Shown here piece after piece: positions 26,460 through 35,300 of a DNA stretch of 64,000 nucleotides. This DNA is from Croceibacterium_B sp963783195. Lineage in GTDB: Bacteria; Pseudomonadota; Alphaproteobacteria; Sphingomonadales; Sphingomonadaceae. The position numbers and the translations under genes were made by a program. The first letter of the stretch is position 1, and each line of letters begins with the position of its first letter. The stretch spans positions 2,294,001 to 2,358,000 of the forward strand of contig CAWAMV010000004.1 of NCBI GenBank assembly GCA_963783195.1, written 5' to 3'. The notes below the pieces were generated by a model. The model was not told where the DNA came from and made no database searches. It saw only the letters and a program-made list of their open reading frames with translations.

Positions 26460-27518
26460 TCAGCGGCCGATCAGCCTGCACGCCATGGCATCCGCCACCA
26501 CGTCGGGCGACTTGCCGGTCGTGTCGCTTTCGCGCCAGATCTCCACCAGCCGGTCGGGAATCTGCGCGATGCGCTTGCGCACCTCGTTGATGTCGCACGG
26601 CTGGCCCTTTTCGCGGCGCAGGTACTCGAGGCTGACGTTGATGATCCCGCCGGCGTTGATCACGTAATCGGGCGCGTAGAGGATGCCCCGCTCGGCCAGT
26701 ATCTTGCCGTGACCCGCGCGGGCGAGCTGGTTGTTGGCCCCACCGGCGACCACCTGACAATCGAGCCGGGCAATGCCTTCCTCGTCGAGGATCGCCCCAA
26801 GCGCGTTGGGGCTGAAGACATCGCAGGTCGTACCCATGACCTGATCGGGCGAGACGGCCTCGCCGCCCAGTTCCCGAGCCAGCGTCCTGGCGCGCTCGAT
26901 GTCGATGTCCGACAGGGTCAGTTTCGCGCCGTTCTTGGCCAGCAGGCGGGCGGTGCCGCCGCCCACGCTGCCGCAGCCCTGGATTGCCACATGGACGCCC
27001 TCGAGACTGTTCTTGCCGAGCTTGTGCGCCACCGCGGCCTTGATGCCGTGATAGATGCCCATCGCGGTGAACGGCCCCGGATCCCCGCCCACCGAGCCGT
27101 CTTCCGCCGGCAGGCCGCAGACGTGCGGGGTGCGATGGCTGATCGCCACCATGTCGGCTTCGCTCGCCCCGACGTCCTCGGCCGTCACGTAACGGCCGCC
27201 CAGCGCCTGAACGGCGTCGCCGAAGGCGGCGAGCATCTCGGGCGTCTTCGTGCCATTGTCGTCGAGAAGGACGACCGCCTTGCCGCCGCCCATCGGCAGG
27301 CCGGCCATGGCGTTCTTGTAGCTCATGCCGCGGCTGAGGCGCAGCGCGTCGCGCATCGCCGCCTCGGGCTTGGCGTAATGCCAGAAACGCGTTCCGCCGG
27401 CGCCGGGGCCCAGATGCGTGGAATGCAGTGCAATGATGGCAGTAAGGCCCGACTTGCGGTCGTGCACCAGTTGAACGAGCTCGTGCTCGTCGAAATCCGC
27501 CTCGGTCCAGAAAGCCAT
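26460..27518 (-). CDS. Leu/Phe/Val/Glu-family amino-acid dehydrogenase
   Basis: This 352-aa NAD-dependent dehydrogenase deaminates a branched-chain or aromatic amino acid. The substrate motif LPMGGGKAVVLLD contains the catalytic Lys region. The nucleotide-binding motif is VAIQGCGSVGGGTARLLAKNG. GPGAGGTRFWHY near the N-terminus is typical of leucine dehydrogenases. The start at MAFWTEADFD is chosen because the upstream frame runs through tRNA-His. Confidence 0.9.
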   Translation of the reverse strand: MAFWTEADFDEHELVQLVHDRKSGLTAIIALHSTHLGPGAGGTRFWHYAKPEAAMRDALRLSRGMSYKNAMAGLPMGGGKAVVLLDDNGTKTPEMLAAFGDAVQALGGRYVTAEDVGASEADMVAISHRTPHVCGLPAEDGSVGGDPGPFTAMGIYHGIKAAVAHKLGKNSLEGVHVAIQGCGSVGGGTARLLAKNGAKLTLSDIDIERARTLARELGGEAVSPDQVMGTTCDVFSPNALGAILDEEGIARLDCQVVAGGANNQLARAGHGKILAERGILYAPDYVINAGGIINVSLEYLRREKGQPCDINEVRKRIAQIPDRLVEIWRESDTTGKSPDVVADAMACRLIGR

Positions 27519-27565
27519 CGTGCCCCCAATTCGGGATTTGCAAATAACTGAATTGGCATGGGGAA

Positions 27566-27643
27566 TGGGGCGATTGACGGGATCCGAACCCGCGACCTCC
27601 GGTACCACAAACCGGCGCTCTAACCGACTGAGCTACAATCGCC
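27566..27643 (-). tRNA. tRNA-His (GTG anticodon)
   Basis: On the minus strand the acceptor GCGATTG pairs perfectly with CAATCGC. An extra G-1 precedes it and faces C73, followed by an encoded CCA. The anticodon stem CCGGT/ACCGG encloses loop TTGTGGT with anticodon GTG. The T loop is in GGGTTCGGATCC. G-1:C73 is the usual histidine identity element, which several other alphaproteobacterial lineages have lost. Confidence 0.95.
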
Positions 27644-27824
27644 ACATGCCTGTGCCGCGAGGCGCGGCTTAGGGCCGTGCGCATGGCCGTCAAGCGGCGA
27701 ATGCGCGGAGGCGCGCCTGTTGCACAAGCGGTCCCGATTGCAAAGCGAAATGTGCCCCGCACCCTCACCCGCGCAAGATAATTTCGCGGTTTGCCAAGGG
27801 GTCCACCCGGGTTATCACCGTTGC

Positions 27825-28472
27825 ATGGCGACGACCGATACCACGAATCCGGGCTGCACCTCGATCGAAACGATGCTGGCGCACCCCGGCGTCCGCAAGG
27901 TGCCCAGCCCCAAGGTGGAGATGCTGACGGTGCCGGGCTTCCTGCCCCATGCGCTGTGCACCGAACTGCGCGACCTGATCGACGCCAATCGCCGCCCCTC
28001 GACTATCGCCGATCCCAACGGGGACGACTACTTCCGCACCAGCGAGACCTGTGACCTCGACGCAAACCACCCGGCCGTGCAGGACCTGGAGGCGCGGCTG
28101 TTCGCGCTGAACGGCATCCCGATCGAATACGGCGAACCCGTCCAGGGGCAGCGCTACGAGGTCGGCAACGAGTTCAAGGCCCACACGGACTATTTCGAGC
28201 CGAGCGGAGCCGATTTCGAGAAATACACCTCGGTCGCCGGCAACCGGACCTGGACCTTCATGGCCTACCTGAACGACGTGCCGGCCGGCGGGGCGACCCG
28301 GTTCAAGGTAATCGACAAGATCTTCCAGCCGCAGCAGGGCATGCTGCTGTGCTGGAACAACCACCGGCCCGACGGCAGTCTCAACGCCGCGACGCTGCAC
28401 CACGCGATGAAGGTGCGCAAAGGCCTGAAGTACGTGATCACGAAATGGTACCGCGAGGGGCCCTGGGGATGA
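27825..28472 (+). CDS. 2-oxoglutarate/Fe(II) oxygenase, prolyl 4-hydroxylase type
   Basis: This 215-aa protein has the P4H-like double-stranded beta-helix. The iron ligands are His and Asp in FKAHTDYF and a distal His in ATLHHAMKVRKGLKYVITKW, where the Lys would bind 2-oxoglutarate. Between them lie TWTFMAYLNDVPAGGATRF and QGMLLCWNN. The start is the ATG in GTTGCATGG; an upstream in-frame ATG at 27720 is less plausible. The stop overlaps the next gene (ATGA). The substrate is unknown. Confidence 0.88.
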   Translation: MATTDTTNPGCTSIETMLAHPGVRKVPSPKVEMLTVPGFLPHALCTELRDLIDANRRPSTIADPNGDDYFRTSETCDLDANHPAVQDLEARLFALNGIPIEYGEPVQGQRYEVGNEFKAHTDYFEPSGADFEKYTSVAGNRTWTFMAYLNDVPAGGATRFKVIDKIFQPQQGMLLCWNNHRPDGSLNAATLHHAMKVRKGLKYVITKWYREGPWG

Positions 28473-28885
28473 AACTCGAAGGCATACACGAAGGCGGCTG
28501 CCACTGCGGCACGGTTCGTTATCGGGCCGCGGTGCCGGGCGGCGCGCGCGTGCGGCGTTGCAACTGTTCGATCTGCGCGATGAAGGGCGTGCTGATGGTC
28601 GACGTGCCGCTCGAGAATCTCGAGGTGACCGCGGGCAAGGACGTTATCGCGCTCTACACCTTCAACACCCACGCGGCGAAGCACCACTTCTGCCCGAACT
28701 GCGGCATCCACGTGTTCCACCAGACCCGCTCCGACCCCGACAAGTACGGCCTCAACGCCGCCACCCTGGATGGCATAAGCCCCTACGACTTCACCGAGGT
28801 CCCGGTGTTCGACGGGGTGAACCACCCCGGGGACACGGGCGTGTCGCGCTATGCGGGGGTGATGCGGTTCGACGGGACAGACTAG
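28469..28885 (+). CDS. GFA (Mss4-like zinc) family protein
   Basis: This 138-aa protein has the GFA zinc-binding cysteines: GGCHCGTV, RRCNCSIC and HFCPNCGIHVF. The family includes glutathione-dependent formaldehyde-activating enzyme and CENP-V-like proteins; most members have no proven activity. The start overlaps the stop of the oxygenase gene, so the two are translated together and may act on one pathway. Confidence 0.88.
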   Translation: MKLEGIHEGGCHCGTVRYRAAVPGGARVRRCNCSICAMKGVLMVDVPLENLEVTAGKDVIALYTFNTHAAKHHFCPNCGIHVFHQTRSDPDKYGLNAATLDGISPYDFTEVPVFDGVNHPGDTGVSRYAGVMRFDGTD

Positions 28886-28926
28886 ACCGCGGGGGGAGCA
28901 TTCCCACACCTCGCCGGCACAGGCCC

Positions 28927-29676
28927 TCAGGCTTCAAAATAGGAAGCCACCAGCGCAAAAAGCACGAAGCCTGCCGATATCGCGAGGGTAGACCGCTTGC
29001 TGTCGGGCGCGGCCTCGTGCGCCTCACCGATGATTTCCTCGGATGCAGCGACCAGCAGCAATCCGGCCGTGAATGAAAGGGCGACCATTTGCACGGCCTC
29101 GGCTTGGTCGCGTAACAAGAGATAGGACAGGAGTGCGCCGGAAAGTACCGGAACAACGAACGAAAGTCCGATCAGCAGGCGGCGGGAGCGGCGCACGCCC
29201 TTGTCCTTGAAATTCGCGATGGTCGCGAAGCCTTCAGGAATGTCCGCGGTAACCTGCCCAATCGCCAGGACGAGCGCGAGGCCGAGGGAAATTGCCGATC
29301 CAGTCCCGATCAGCAGTCCGTCGCTGAACAGGTCCACCGCAACCGCGGCGTAGATGATCCACGCACCGCTGATGTCCCCTTCCGTGCTCTCCTTTGCTCG
29401 TCCGCCGCCAGTAAGCCGTTCGATCGCACTCTCCAAGCCGATGTAGAAGATGCCGCCAGCCAGAAATCCCGCTGCAGCATAGAGGGCGGGCGCTCCCTCG
29501 AAAGCGCGGGGCGCGAGCTCAATGGCAATCACCCCGAACAGGATGCCCGCTGCCAGGTGAAGCGCCAACGAAAGACGCCGGCGCGTCGTTTGGGTAAATT
29601 CCGCAACGAGGCCGCCGGCGAAGTTGCCGGCAGCGGGAAAAAGAGCAAGCAAGAGCACTTGGGCAAGATCGGCCAT
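28927..29676 (-). CDS. ZIP family metal transporter
   Basis: This 249-aa protein has about seven to eight membrane segments. The metal-site helices are present as VDLFSDGLLIGTG and ADIPEGFATIANF, variants of the HN/HE motifs of ZIP proteins with Asp in place of the first His. AASEEIIGEAHE near the end is also ZIP-like. The metal and the transport direction cannot be deduced. It stands alone after the rpmE terminator. Confidence 0.78.
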   Translation of the reverse strand: MADLAQVLLLALFPAAGNFAGGLVAEFTQTTRRRLSLALHLAAGILFGVIAIELAPRAFEGAPALYAAAGFLAGGIFYIGLESAIERLTGGGRAKESTEGDISGAWIIYAAVAVDLFSDGLLIGTGSAISLGLALVLAIGQVTADIPEGFATIANFKDKGVRRSRRLLIGLSFVVPVLSGALLSYLLLRDQAEAVQMVALSFTAGLLLVAASEEIIGEAHEAAPDSKRSTLAISAGFVLFALVASYFEA

Positions 29677-29742
29677 GCTGATCCAACAACCGACGGCCCT
29701 GAATGTTCTTGAGCTGCCCTGTCAGGCTGGTGACATACGAAA

Positions 29743-29766
29743 AGGGCGGCCCCGCAGGACCGCCCT
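29743..29766 (-). terminator. Terminator after rpmE
   Basis: A 7-bp stem AGGGCGG / CCGCCCT has a ten-base loop, flanked on the minus-strand 3' side by TTTTCG. It lies just beyond the rpmE stop and fits an intrinsic terminator closing the long leftward gene cluster. Confidence 0.75.
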
Positions 29767-29790
29767 CTTCGTATCAGGTGTTCGAACCGC

Positions 29791-30015
29791 TTACTTCTTG
29801 AGGCTGAGCCCGCCGAAGCGCTTGTTGAACGCCGCGACGCGGCCACCTTCGTTGACCTGGCGGTTGCCGCCGGTCCACGCCGGGTGACTGGTCGGATCGA
29901 TTTCGAGCGTCATCGTGTCGCCCTCGCTGCCCCAGGTGGAGCGCGTCTGGAATTCGGTGCCATCGGTCATCTTGACGTTGATGGTGTGGTAATCGGGATG
30001 CGTGTCGGCCTTCAT
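29791..30015 (-). CDS. rpmE: 50S ribosomal protein L31
   Basis: This 74-aa protein begins MKADTHPDYHTINVKMTDG. It lacks the CxxC zinc ribbon of the C+ form, so it is a zinc-free L31, which is usual as the main copy in alphaproteobacteria. It follows fabZ on the same strand but a large hairpin lies between them, and it probably has its own promoter. Confidence 0.95.
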   Translation of the reverse strand: MKADTHPDYHTINVKMTDGTEFQTRSTWGSEGDTMTLEIDPTSHPAWTGGNRQVNEGGRVAAFNKRFGGLSLKK

Positions 30016-30135
30016 GGCGATTCGTCCTCTTAGCTTCGGAACGGTTCCGACCGGTCCAGCTGTGGATGGAAAGCGGGGCGGTTAGGCGGGATTGGACGGA
30101 ATTGCAATCCCGCTTCGCCTCTTCTGCTTTCCGAA

Positions 30136-30169
30136 CCCGCCTCCGCGGGCCCGGTCCCGCGGAGGCGGG
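30136..30169. terminator. Perfect 14-bp GC-rich hairpin between fabZ and rpmE
   Basis: CCCGCCTCCGCGGG and CCCGCGGAGGCGGG are exact inverted repeats separated by six bases. No T-run follows on either strand. It could be a strong but atypical terminator of the bamA-skp-fabZ transcript or an RNA stability hairpin. Confidence 0.6.
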
Positions 30170-30179
30170 CGCGTAAAAC

Positions 30180-30638
30180 TCAATTTCCGGGCGGATCGGC
30201 GATCATTGCCGTGAATTCGCAGGTCGAGGTCGTCTTGCCCTCGACGCTTGCCTCGCCGGCGAACTTGTAGACGCGACTGCGCTGCTGGGTGAATTCGACG
30301 TGCAGGTCCAGCAGGCAACCCGGTTCGACCGGGGCCCGGAACTTGGCGCCTTCGATGCCCATGAAATAGACCAGCTTGCCCGATCCGGCCAGGTCGAGGC
30401 TTTCTATGCCGAGGATGGCCGCAGCCTGGGCCATGGCTTCGATCTGCAGCACCCCGGGCATGATCGGGCGGCTCGGAAAGTGACCCTGGAAGAACTGTTC
30501 GTTCATGGTCACCCCCTTCACCGCGTGGATCCGCTGGTTCAGCTCGAGGCTGACCACACGGTCCACGAGGAGAAGCGGGTAACGGTGCGGCAGGGCCTTG
30601 AGGATGCCCAGTATGTCGAGCGAACGTGCCTCGGTCAT
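30180..30638 (-). CDS. fabZ: 3-hydroxyacyl-ACP dehydratase FabZ
   Basis: This 152-aa hot-dog-fold dehydratase acts in fatty acid elongation. The catalytic His is in FFQGHFPSRPIMPG and the Glu in VLQIEAMAQAA. LPHRYPLLLVDRV near the N-terminus is canonical. It follows skp by about 20 bases in the conserved bamA-skp-fabZ order, although the lpxD gene that often sits between them is absent here. Confidence 0.97.
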   Translation of the reverse strand: MTEARSLDILGILKALPHRYPLLLVDRVVSLELNQRIHAVKGVTMNEQFFQGHFPSRPIMPGVLQIEAMAQAAAILGIESLDLAGSGKLVYFMGIEGAKFRAPVEPGCLLDLHVEFTQQRSRVYKFAGEASVEGKTTSTCEFTAMIADPPGN

Positions 30639-30659
30639 GCCCTGCCTCCGTTCCTCGTC

Positions 30660-31337
30660 TTAGCGGCCTGAAACGGGCGCGGCTGCGGCCGGCTGCTGCT
30701 GGGCGGCGGCGGCCTGCTGCTGTTCCTGCTGCTCGCGCACCTCGCGCGGCAGCCAGCCCTGCGGCGGAACGAGCTGGGCACTGGGGATCAGTGCGTTGAG
30801 TTCGTCGAGGACGGCCTGGTTCATGTTGTAGGCCGCATTGTCGGCGAAGATGACCGCTTCGGGGCTGAGGATCAGCGTCACGTTCTTCTTCTTGGCGGCG
30901 GCCTGGATGGCGTCGCTCAACTTGTCGGTGATTTGCTCTTCGACGTAGGCCTGGCTCAGCTGGACCGGGGCAAGGATCTGCTGCAGCTCGCGCTGGCCGT
31001 TCTGCTCGATCTGCTGGATGGCATTGGCCTGCTGCTGGAGCGCAGCCTGGTTCGCATTGGCAGCCTGGCTGTCTGCCTGCAGCTTGGTGTACATCGGCTG
31101 CAGCTGGCCGGCGATGGCGGTACGCCGGGCATTAGCCTGGTCGATCTGCGCCTTGTAGGTGACCGGGCGCTGCTGCGCAGCGGTCTTGTAGGCGGCCGAG
31201 TTGGCGATCACGAGCGGCGCATTGACGACGCCGATGCCCTGGACCGTCTGGGCAGCAGCCGGCGCAAGGGCGGCCGGCGCGGACAGGGCAGCGATGGCGA
31301 TGCCAGCGGCAAGCGCCGGCTTGAAAAGCATTTTCAT
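30660..31337 (-). CDS. skp: OmpH/Skp family periplasmic chaperone
   Basis: This 225-aa protein has a signal peptide of about 29 residues ending in APAAAQ. It continues with GIGVVNAPLVIANSAAYKTA and a long helical region (residues 70-130) expected to form the tentacles of the Skp trimer. The C-terminus is rich in Gln and Ala. It holds outer-membrane proteins on their way to BamA. Its ATG overlaps the bamA stop. Confidence 0.92.
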   Translation of the reverse strand: MKMLFKPALAAGIAIAALSAPAALAPAAAQTVQGIGVVNAPLVIANSAAYKTAAQQRPVTYKAQIDQANARRTAIAGQLQPMYTKLQADSQAANANQAALQQQANAIQQIEQNGQRELQQILAPVQLSQAYVEEQITDKLSDAIQAAAKKKNVTLILSPEAVIFADNAAYNMNQAVLDELNALIPSAQLVPPQGWLPREVREQQEQQQAAAAQQQPAAAAPVSGR

Positions 31338-34012
31338 CAGAATTGTGTTCCTACGTTGAACGAGAAGATCTTCGTATCGTCCCCCTTCTGCTTTAGCAGC
31401 GGGTAGGCGATATCGATCCTGAACGGACCGAACGGGGAATTCCAGTTGACGCCGAAGCCGATCGAAGCGCGCGGCTTGACCGAGTCGCCGTAGAATTCCT
31501 CCACGAACGGCGGCACGGAGCTGCCGATCGGAGTATTGGCCGTGCCGTCAGCCGCCGTCGGCGTGGTGACGACCGTCGTGCCGGTGAGGTTGCCCGATGC
31601 GTCAAGCGTGGGCTGCAGGTACAGCGCGTTGCCGGAGTTGTCGCGGGTCGGGATGAAGATGCCGTTGGGATACGGGCTGCTGGTGAGCGGCGGGCGATTG
31701 ACCCCGAAGACCGACCCGATGTCGAAGAACACCGAGGGCCGCAGGCCCAGCTCGCGCGCGCCCGAGCCGAGCGGAATCTCGACCTCGGCCCGGCCGAGGT
31801 AGTAGCCGGTGCCGCCCAGCGCGTCGTCCGCCGTGTTGCGTGAGTTGATCCCGGTGAGGACGGTGTTGCCATCCCCGTCGCTGGTATAGAACCGGCGCAG
31901 GACTCGCGGGCCGACGCCGCGAATGTCGAAGCCGCGCAGCTGCGGCTCGCCGAGGAAGAAGCGGTCGGACAGCAGGACGTCCGTTACACCTACGCCCTTG
32001 TCCTTCAGGCCCTTGATGTAACCCGCCTCGCCCTTGAGCGAAAAGACGAGGCCCCCGCCCAGCGGCCAGTAGGACGCCGCGTTGCTGGTCAGGCGGATAT
32101 AGCGCGTGTCGCCCCCGAGGCCGGCGAAGTCGATGCCCGAAGTGGCGCTCTGCCCGCGGGTCGGACGCTGGTAGCTGTTGAGCGAATTGTAGACCACCGA
32201 AGCACCGACGATTGAGCTGATCCGCTTGCCCAGCGCTTCGCACAGGTACCGGCCGGCAAGCAGCGGCTCGCAAGTGCGAATGCCGTCACCGTTCAGGTCG
32301 GCGAAGAACTGCTGCTCGTCGAGCGTGATGTCGTCCTGGTTGAGCGTGTAGCGCGCGAGAACCGTGGTGAATTCCGACAGCGGGATCCCGACGCGACCCG
32401 AGAGGCCGAGTTGCTTCTGCGAATAGGTGGCGCTGGCCCGGTCGTAGTATCCGTTGTTGTAATCGCGGATGTAGACGTCCGCGCCGGCCGAGATGTTCTT
32501 GTCGAACAGGTAAGGCTCGGTGAAGCTGATCTGGCCGGAGCGCGAGTAGCGCGAGTAGTTGACCGAAAGACCCACCGTCTGCCCACGGCCGCGGAAGTTG
32601 CGCTGCTGGATCGAGCCGTTGAAAATGAAGCTCTCGAGGCTCGAGAAGCCGGCGGAGAGCGAAAGCTGCCCGGTCGCCTGCTCCTGCACGTTCGCCTCGA
32701 GAATGACGCGATCGGGCGCACTGCCGTCGACCTGCTCGACCTCGAAGTTCTCCTGGAAATAACCCAGGCCGTTGATGCGGTTGGTGGTGCGCTTGACCTG
32801 AAGGCTGTTGAAGGCGTCGCCTTCGGCCAGGCGGAACTCGCGACGCACGACCTTGTCCTGCGTCAGCGTGTTGCCGTTGACATCGATCCGCTCCACGTAG
32901 GTGCGCGGGCTTTCCTCCAGCTTGAAGGTGACGTTCATCACCTTGGCATCCTTGTCGCGCCTGAACTGGGGGTTGGCGTCGGCAAACGCGTAGCCGAAAG
33001 TACCGGCCGTTTCCTTGAGCTGGTCGACGGTGTCCTCGACCAGCTTGGCGTTGTACCAGTCGCCTTCCTTCATCGGCAGGTTGCGCGTCAGCACGGCGCC
33101 GTCGAAGTCCCGGATCTCGCTTTCCACCTTCACGTCGCCGAACTTGTAGCGGTCGCCTTCCTCGACGACGTAGGTGATGATGAAGTCCTTCTTGTCCGGC
33201 GTCAGCTCGGCGACGGCGGACACGACCCGGAAGTCGGCATAGCCATTGGTCAGGTAGTACTGCCGCATCTTCTGCTGGTCGAAGGCCATGCGGTCGGGGT
33301 CGTAGCTCGTGCCCGAACTGAAGATCTTGAGGAGGCCCGCCTCCTTGGTCAGCATCTCGCCCTTGAGCTCACCGTCGGAGAAATGCTCGTTGCCGATGAT
33401 GTTGATCGCGCGGACCTTGGACTTCGGACCCTCGGTGATCTCGAAGATGATGTCGACGCGGTTCTGACTCAGCTGAACCATCTTCGGCTCGACCGAGGCG
33501 GCGAAGCGGCCCTGGCGCTTGTAGAGCTCGATGATCCGGGCAACGTCGGCGCGAACCTTGGAACGCGTGAAGATCTGCCGCGGCTTCAGCTTGATCTCGG
33601 GCTCGATTTTCTCGTCCTTGAGGCGCTTGTTGCCTTCAAGGACGACGCGGTTGATGACCGGGTTCTCGACGACAGTGATGAGCACGTCGCCGTTGCGGTT
33701 CTCGATCCTGTAGTCGGCGAACAGCTCGGTCGCGGCGAGATCCTTGAGCGCCTGGTCGGCCGCAGCGGCCGTGTATACCTGCCCCGGACGCAGCGCGATG
33801 TAGCTGAGGATCGTCTGCGGTTCGAGCCGCTGTGCCCCGGCGATGGCGATGGATTTGATTACGTCCTGCTGCGGCTGGACCTGCGGTGCCGGAGCGGCGG
33901 GCTGCGCCGCGTCCTGCGCCTGGGCCGCTGCGGGAAGCCCGGCAAGAAAGGTGCCGCCGAGCAGGGCGAGTGCGAAGGGCGAAACTGCTGTCGTCTTGGC
34001 CTTGCGGCTCAT
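31337..34012 (-). CDS. bamA: Outer membrane protein assembly factor BamA
   Basis: This 891-aa Omp85 protein has a signal peptide ending near AAAQAQ and five POTRA repeats (about residues 45-430). The 16-strand barrel has the lid-loop signature FFLGEPQLRGFDIRGVGP, and the C-terminus FSFNVGTQF ends in Phe. The start MSRKAKTTAV is preceded by GGACGG. An extracellular insertion near PTAADGTANTPIG makes it longer than E. coli BamA (810 aa). It is immediately downstream of rseP. Confidence 0.96.
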   Translation of the reverse strand: MSRKAKTTAVSPFALALLGGTFLAGLPAAAQAQDAAQPAAPAPQVQPQQDVIKSIAIAGAQRLEPQTILSYIALRPGQVYTAAAADQALKDLAATELFADYRIENRNGDVLITVVENPVINRVVLEGNKRLKDEKIEPEIKLKPRQIFTRSKVRADVARIIELYKRQGRFAASVEPKMVQLSQNRVDIIFEITEGPKSKVRAINIIGNEHFSDGELKGEMLTKEAGLLKIFSSGTSYDPDRMAFDQQKMRQYYLTNGYADFRVVSAVAELTPDKKDFIITYVVEEGDRYKFGDVKVESEIRDFDGAVLTRNLPMKEGDWYNAKLVEDTVDQLKETAGTFGYAFADANPQFRRDKDAKVMNVTFKLEESPRTYVERIDVNGNTLTQDKVVRREFRLAEGDAFNSLQVKRTTNRINGLGYFQENFEVEQVDGSAPDRVILEANVQEQATGQLSLSAGFSSLESFIFNGSIQQRNFRGRGQTVGLSVNYSRYSRSGQISFTEPYLFDKNISAGADVYIRDYNNGYYDRASATYSQKQLGLSGRVGIPLSEFTTVLARYTLNQDDITLDEQQFFADLNGDGIRTCEPLLAGRYLCEALGKRISSIVGASVVYNSLNSYQRPTRGQSATSGIDFAGLGGDTRYIRLTSNAASYWPLGGGLVFSLKGEAGYIKGLKDKGVGVTDVLLSDRFFLGEPQLRGFDIRGVGPRVLRRFYTSDGDGNTVLTGINSRNTADDALGGTGYYLGRAEVEIPLGSGARELGLRPSVFFDIGSVFGVNRPPLTSSPYPNGIFIPTRDNSGNALYLQPTLDASGNLTGTTVVTTPTAADGTANTPIGSSVPPFVEEFYGDSVKPRASIGFGVNWNSPFGPFRIDIAYPLLKQKGDDTKIFSFNVGTQF

Positions 34013-34162
34013 AAACCCGTCCAATTCGTTCGGTACCGTTGGGTGTTCCCGTGTGGCCGGAACGCATGTCCGGCGCGGCGCAACGCGCCCTTGCCCGATG
34101 CGACCCGGCCAATCAAGCAATCATCATGGGAATGCCTTGCGGCGTCGGTTCCTTTTCCCCGC

Positions 34163-35299
34163 CTATCCGCCGAACACCGGCAGCGAGGCGATATCGTTGA
34201 TCGTCACGAACAGCATCAGCGCGAGCACGAAGGCTATGCCGGTGCGGAACGCCCATTCCTGACTGCGCGGACTGGCCGGCTTCCGGCGGATCGCTTCCGC
34301 CGCGTAGAAAGCCAGGTGACCGCCGTCGAGGGCGGGAATTGGCAACAGGTTGATGAATGCCAAGTTAAGCGAAATCAGCGCGGCGAAGTTGACGAAGGCA
34401 AGCGGACCGAGGCTGAGCTGCTCGCCCGAGAACTTGGCGATCTTGATCGGGCCGCCCAGTTCCTTGACCGAACGCACACCGGTGAAGATCTGCTTGATGC
34501 CGGTGACCATCATCACGGCCGTATCGGCACTTTCCTCGATCCCGAGGCCGATCGCCTCGATCGGGTTGACCCGCTCGAACTCCGGCATGGTCGGCCTGGT
34601 CTCGATGCCGATGAGGCCGATGGTCGAAACGTTGCCGAAGCGGTCCTTCATCTCGACAGCGCGCGCGGTGACGGGCACCTGCAGCACGCGATCTCCGCGC
34701 TCGACCGAAAGCGTCACGCGCTTGTCGGGATAGAGGAAGATCTTGCGCTGCAGCTCGCGGAAGTTGTCCATCCGCTCGCCGTCGATCGCCGCGATGCGGT
34801 CGCCGACTTGCAGTCCGGCATCGCGCGCGGCCGAATCCTCGGAGAAAGCGGCGACGATGTTCTCCTTGGCCGGATCGGCGGCGACAGGCTGGCCATACGC
34901 CATGAAGAAACCGGCGAAGATCGCCACCGCCAGCAGCAGGTTGGTCACCGGGCCGGCAGCCACGATCAGGGCGCGCTTCCAGAGCGCCTTGGACTGGAAG
35001 GTCTTGTTCCGCTCCGCCTCGGGCAGCGAAAGCCATTCGCTGTCGGGCTGGCTGGCCGGGTTCATGTCGCCGGCAAACTGGACATACCCGCCCAGCGGCA
35101 ACAGCGAGAGCTTCCAGCGCGTGCCGCGCTTGTCGCTCCAGCCGGCGATTTCCTTGCCGAAACCGATCGAGAAGGAATCCGCCTTCACGCCGAACCAGCG
35201 CCCGACGAGGTAGTGGCCGAGTTCGTGGATGGTGACCAGCGGACCCAGCACGAGCAGGAAACCGACGATCCACATCCAGAAAGGCGGGCTTTCGATCAA
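34163..35299 (-). CDS. rseP: RIP zinc metalloprotease RseP
   Basis: This 378-aa intramembrane protease has the zinc motif HELGH at residues 25-29 and the third-ligand motif NLLPIPALDGGH near the C-terminus. A single PDZ-like region lies between (GLQVGDRIAAIDG). E. coli RseP (450 aa) has two PDZ domains, so this is the shorter form. The start is a TTG ten bases after GGAG; an ATG at 35275 would cut into the first membrane segment. It overlaps nearly end-to-start with dxr. Confidence 0.93.
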   Translation of the reverse strand: MIESPPFWMWIVGFLLVLGPLVTIHELGHYLVGRWFGVKADSFSIGFGKEIAGWSDKRGTRWKLSLLPLGGYVQFAGDMNPASQPDSEWLSLPEAERNKTFQSKALWKRALIVAAGPVTNLLLAVAIFAGFFMAYGQPVAADPAKENIVAAFSEDSAARDAGLQVGDRIAAIDGERMDNFRELQRKIFLYPDKRVTLSVERGDRVLQVPVTARAVEMKDRFGNVSTIGLIGIETRPTMPEFERVNPIEAIGLGIEESADTAVMMVTGIKQIFTGVRSVKELGGPIKIAKFSGEQLSLGPLAFVNFAALISLNLAFINLLPIPALDGGHLAFYAAEAIRRKPASPRSQEWAFRTGIAFVLALMLFVTINDIASLPVFGG

Positions 35300-35300
35300 G

